From Stenomitos frigidus ULC18 (lineage in GTDB: Bacteria > Cyanobacteriota > Cyanobacteriia > Leptolyngbyales > Leptolyngbyaceae), in the NCBI RefSeq assembly GCF_003003795.1, contig NZ_PVWK01000016.1, forward strand, positions 1 through 32,748: 32,748 nt of DNA. Direction: 5' to 3'. Shown piece after piece: positions 32,080-32,748 of the stretch. Both the position numbers and the translations under genes were made by a program. How positions within the stretch are numbered: the first letter of the stretch is position 1; the number at the start of each line of letters is the position of its first letter. The notes beneath the pieces are model-generated. The model was not told the origin of the DNA. It searched no databases and saw only the letters and a program-made list of their open reading frames with translations.

Positions 32080-32320
32080 CAGGGTCGGTGGGTAAAGGGC
32101 ACCCTGAACAGTCAGTCGGGGTGGGGTGTGTGGGAGTGGGAGCCATGGCGAGTTCTGTAAGCACTCTGACTAGCTCTACGACGGGCACGAAGCCCCGCTG
32201 CTGCGCTAAGGCGAGGGCAGCCCGATAAACCGCGCTCCTGTCACACTTACAGAAGAGATGAAACCGCCCGTCTCTAGATGCACACTCAGCGAGGTACAGC
32301 TTTGGGGGTAAGGATGGGCG
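32009..32320 (-). pseudogene. Start-less reading frame, possible gene remnant
   Basis: 104 codons without a stop or an early start codon. Its first part reads LYLAECASRDGRFHLFCKCD and then RSAVYRAALALAQQRGFVPV, quite protein-like, and it ends near TDKPALTIH. The first possible start is a GTG in the middle. It may be the 3' part of a gene broken by a frameshift upstream. The adjacent frames at 32206-32469 and 32399-32748 could be further parts of the same remnant. Confidence 0.35.
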
Positions 32321-32398
32321 CTAGTCCCAGGACAGCGGGCAGAACCCCAGACACTACCTTCGCGATACCGGTCCAAGAAGGGAGCCAACTGCCGCAGG

Positions 32399-32748
32399 TC
32401 AGGACACTGGTTGCCCCTGAATCGAGAGTGGGGACGCTTGGAGCGGTCTGGGACTCGATGAGCGGGCAAAGCGTGTGGGTGTGAAGGCTAACTGTCCGGT
32501 GAGTTGACCACAGGTGAAGGTGTTGCCGGTTTGAGTGACGGGAAAGACGTTGCCACCGACTTGCAGCACCAGGCGACCCCCATCCTGACAGAGCACGGGT
32601 CCCCAGACCTTCGCCAGGACACCGTGTTTAGCACTCACTAGCAAGATGGAGTTGAGGTTAAGTGCGGGAATGGGTTCTTTTACGCAAAAGTACGTAAAGC
32701 GACATGGCGTCAGGCCAACATTCAGTCCCGCTTTCGCAGTTCCCGAAT
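32399..32748 (-). CDS. Partial hypothetical protein running off the window
   Basis: The frame is open from the window edge to a stop at 32399. Its centre, GPVLCQDGGRLVLQVGGNVF followed by PVTQTGNTFTCGQLTGQLAF, looks like a small beta-strand-rich domain with two cysteines, whereas the C-terminal 30 residues are low-complexity. A TTG at 32644 is the only internal start near the conserved part. The right inverted-repeat copy lies inside the frame. If the molecule is circular, the frame would continue on the minus strand past position 1 to an ATG near 82. Confidence 0.4.
   Translation of the reverse strand, partial: SGTAKAGLNVGLTPCRFTYFCVKEPIPALNLNSILLVSAKHGVLAKVWGPVLCQDGGRLVLQVGGNVFPVTQTGNTFTCGQLTGQLAFTPTRFARSSSPRPLQASPLSIQGQPVS
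32671..32707. repeat. Right copy of inverted repeat near window ends
   Basis: Reverse-complement partner of 42-78, identical at 33 of 37 positions. It contains the palindromic GTACGTAAAGCGACATG core. The four mismatches are scattered, so the copies are old or under weak constraint. Confidence 0.6.

Noticed and set aside
32206-32469. 87-aa minus-strand frame
   Set aside because: It overlaps two other minus frames, has a TTG start without a ribosome binding site, and reads as low-complexity; possibly part of a broken gene.

Overview
The window looks like a cyanobacterial, mobilisable plasmid or plasmid-derived contig. The HIP1 octamer GCGATCGC recurs throughout. The gene set includes a large CyRepA1-type replication protein (DUF3854/TOPRIM-like plus helicase), a ParA/ParB pair, a MobC-like protein with a VirD2/MobA-type relaxase, and a FtsK/TraD-like ATPase in a block of small membrane and coiled-coil proteins. 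No rRNA or tRNA genes were seen. Circularity cannot be decided from the window; a 37-nt inverted repeat sits close to both ends.

Layout. 1-3.4 kb: mobilisation (signal-peptide-like protein, relaxase, MobC, candidate oriT hairpin, small divergent gene). 3.9-14.9 kb: one minus-strand operon-like cluster, the centre of interest. In transcription order it encodes a Trypco2 protein, a CHAT (caspase-like) protease, a VMAP-C protein, a MoxR AAA+ ATPase, a 917-aa protein with a vWA-like region fused to an FGE-sulfatase/C-type-lectin-fold domain, a second FGE-fold protein, an Avd-like accessory protein, a diversity-generating retroelement (DGR) reverse transcriptase, a template repeat (TR), and a third FGE-fold protein. 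15.1-18.1 kb: accessory DNA with a duplicated and partly broken gene, a seven-unit array of TTAGGGTA/TACCCTAA inverted pairs, and small orphan genes. 18.1-23.1 kb: minus-strand transfer-like block. 23.2-28.4 kb: ribbon-helix-helix regulator, small genes and the replication protein. 28.4-31.5 kb: possible Cys-rich mini-protein, ParA, ParB and a GIY-YIG protein. 31.8-32.7 kb: small minus-strand frames, one running off the window.

How the genes fit together. Comparing the TR with the three variable regions by hand gives 37 differences at TR adenines and one other (a T-to-G near the 5' edge of VR2). This is the hallmark of adenine-directed mutagenic retrohoming. All three targets end in the FGE/C-type-lectin fold, and the largest is fused to a vWA-like component overlapping MoxR by four bases. 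The CHAT protease and VMAP-C protein share a duplicated 55-residue helical module (34/55 identical), suggesting that effector and regulator dock or co-assemble. The reading I favour is an NTP-dependent conflict (immunity or self-recognition) system whose sensor surfaces are diversified by a plasmid-borne DGR and whose output is a CHAT protease. The general class of DGR-linked vWA-MoxR-VMAP systems is known. The three-target layout on a mobilisable replicon, the shared CHAT/VMAP module, the hairpin behind every variable region and the inverted-pair array are what deserve attention.
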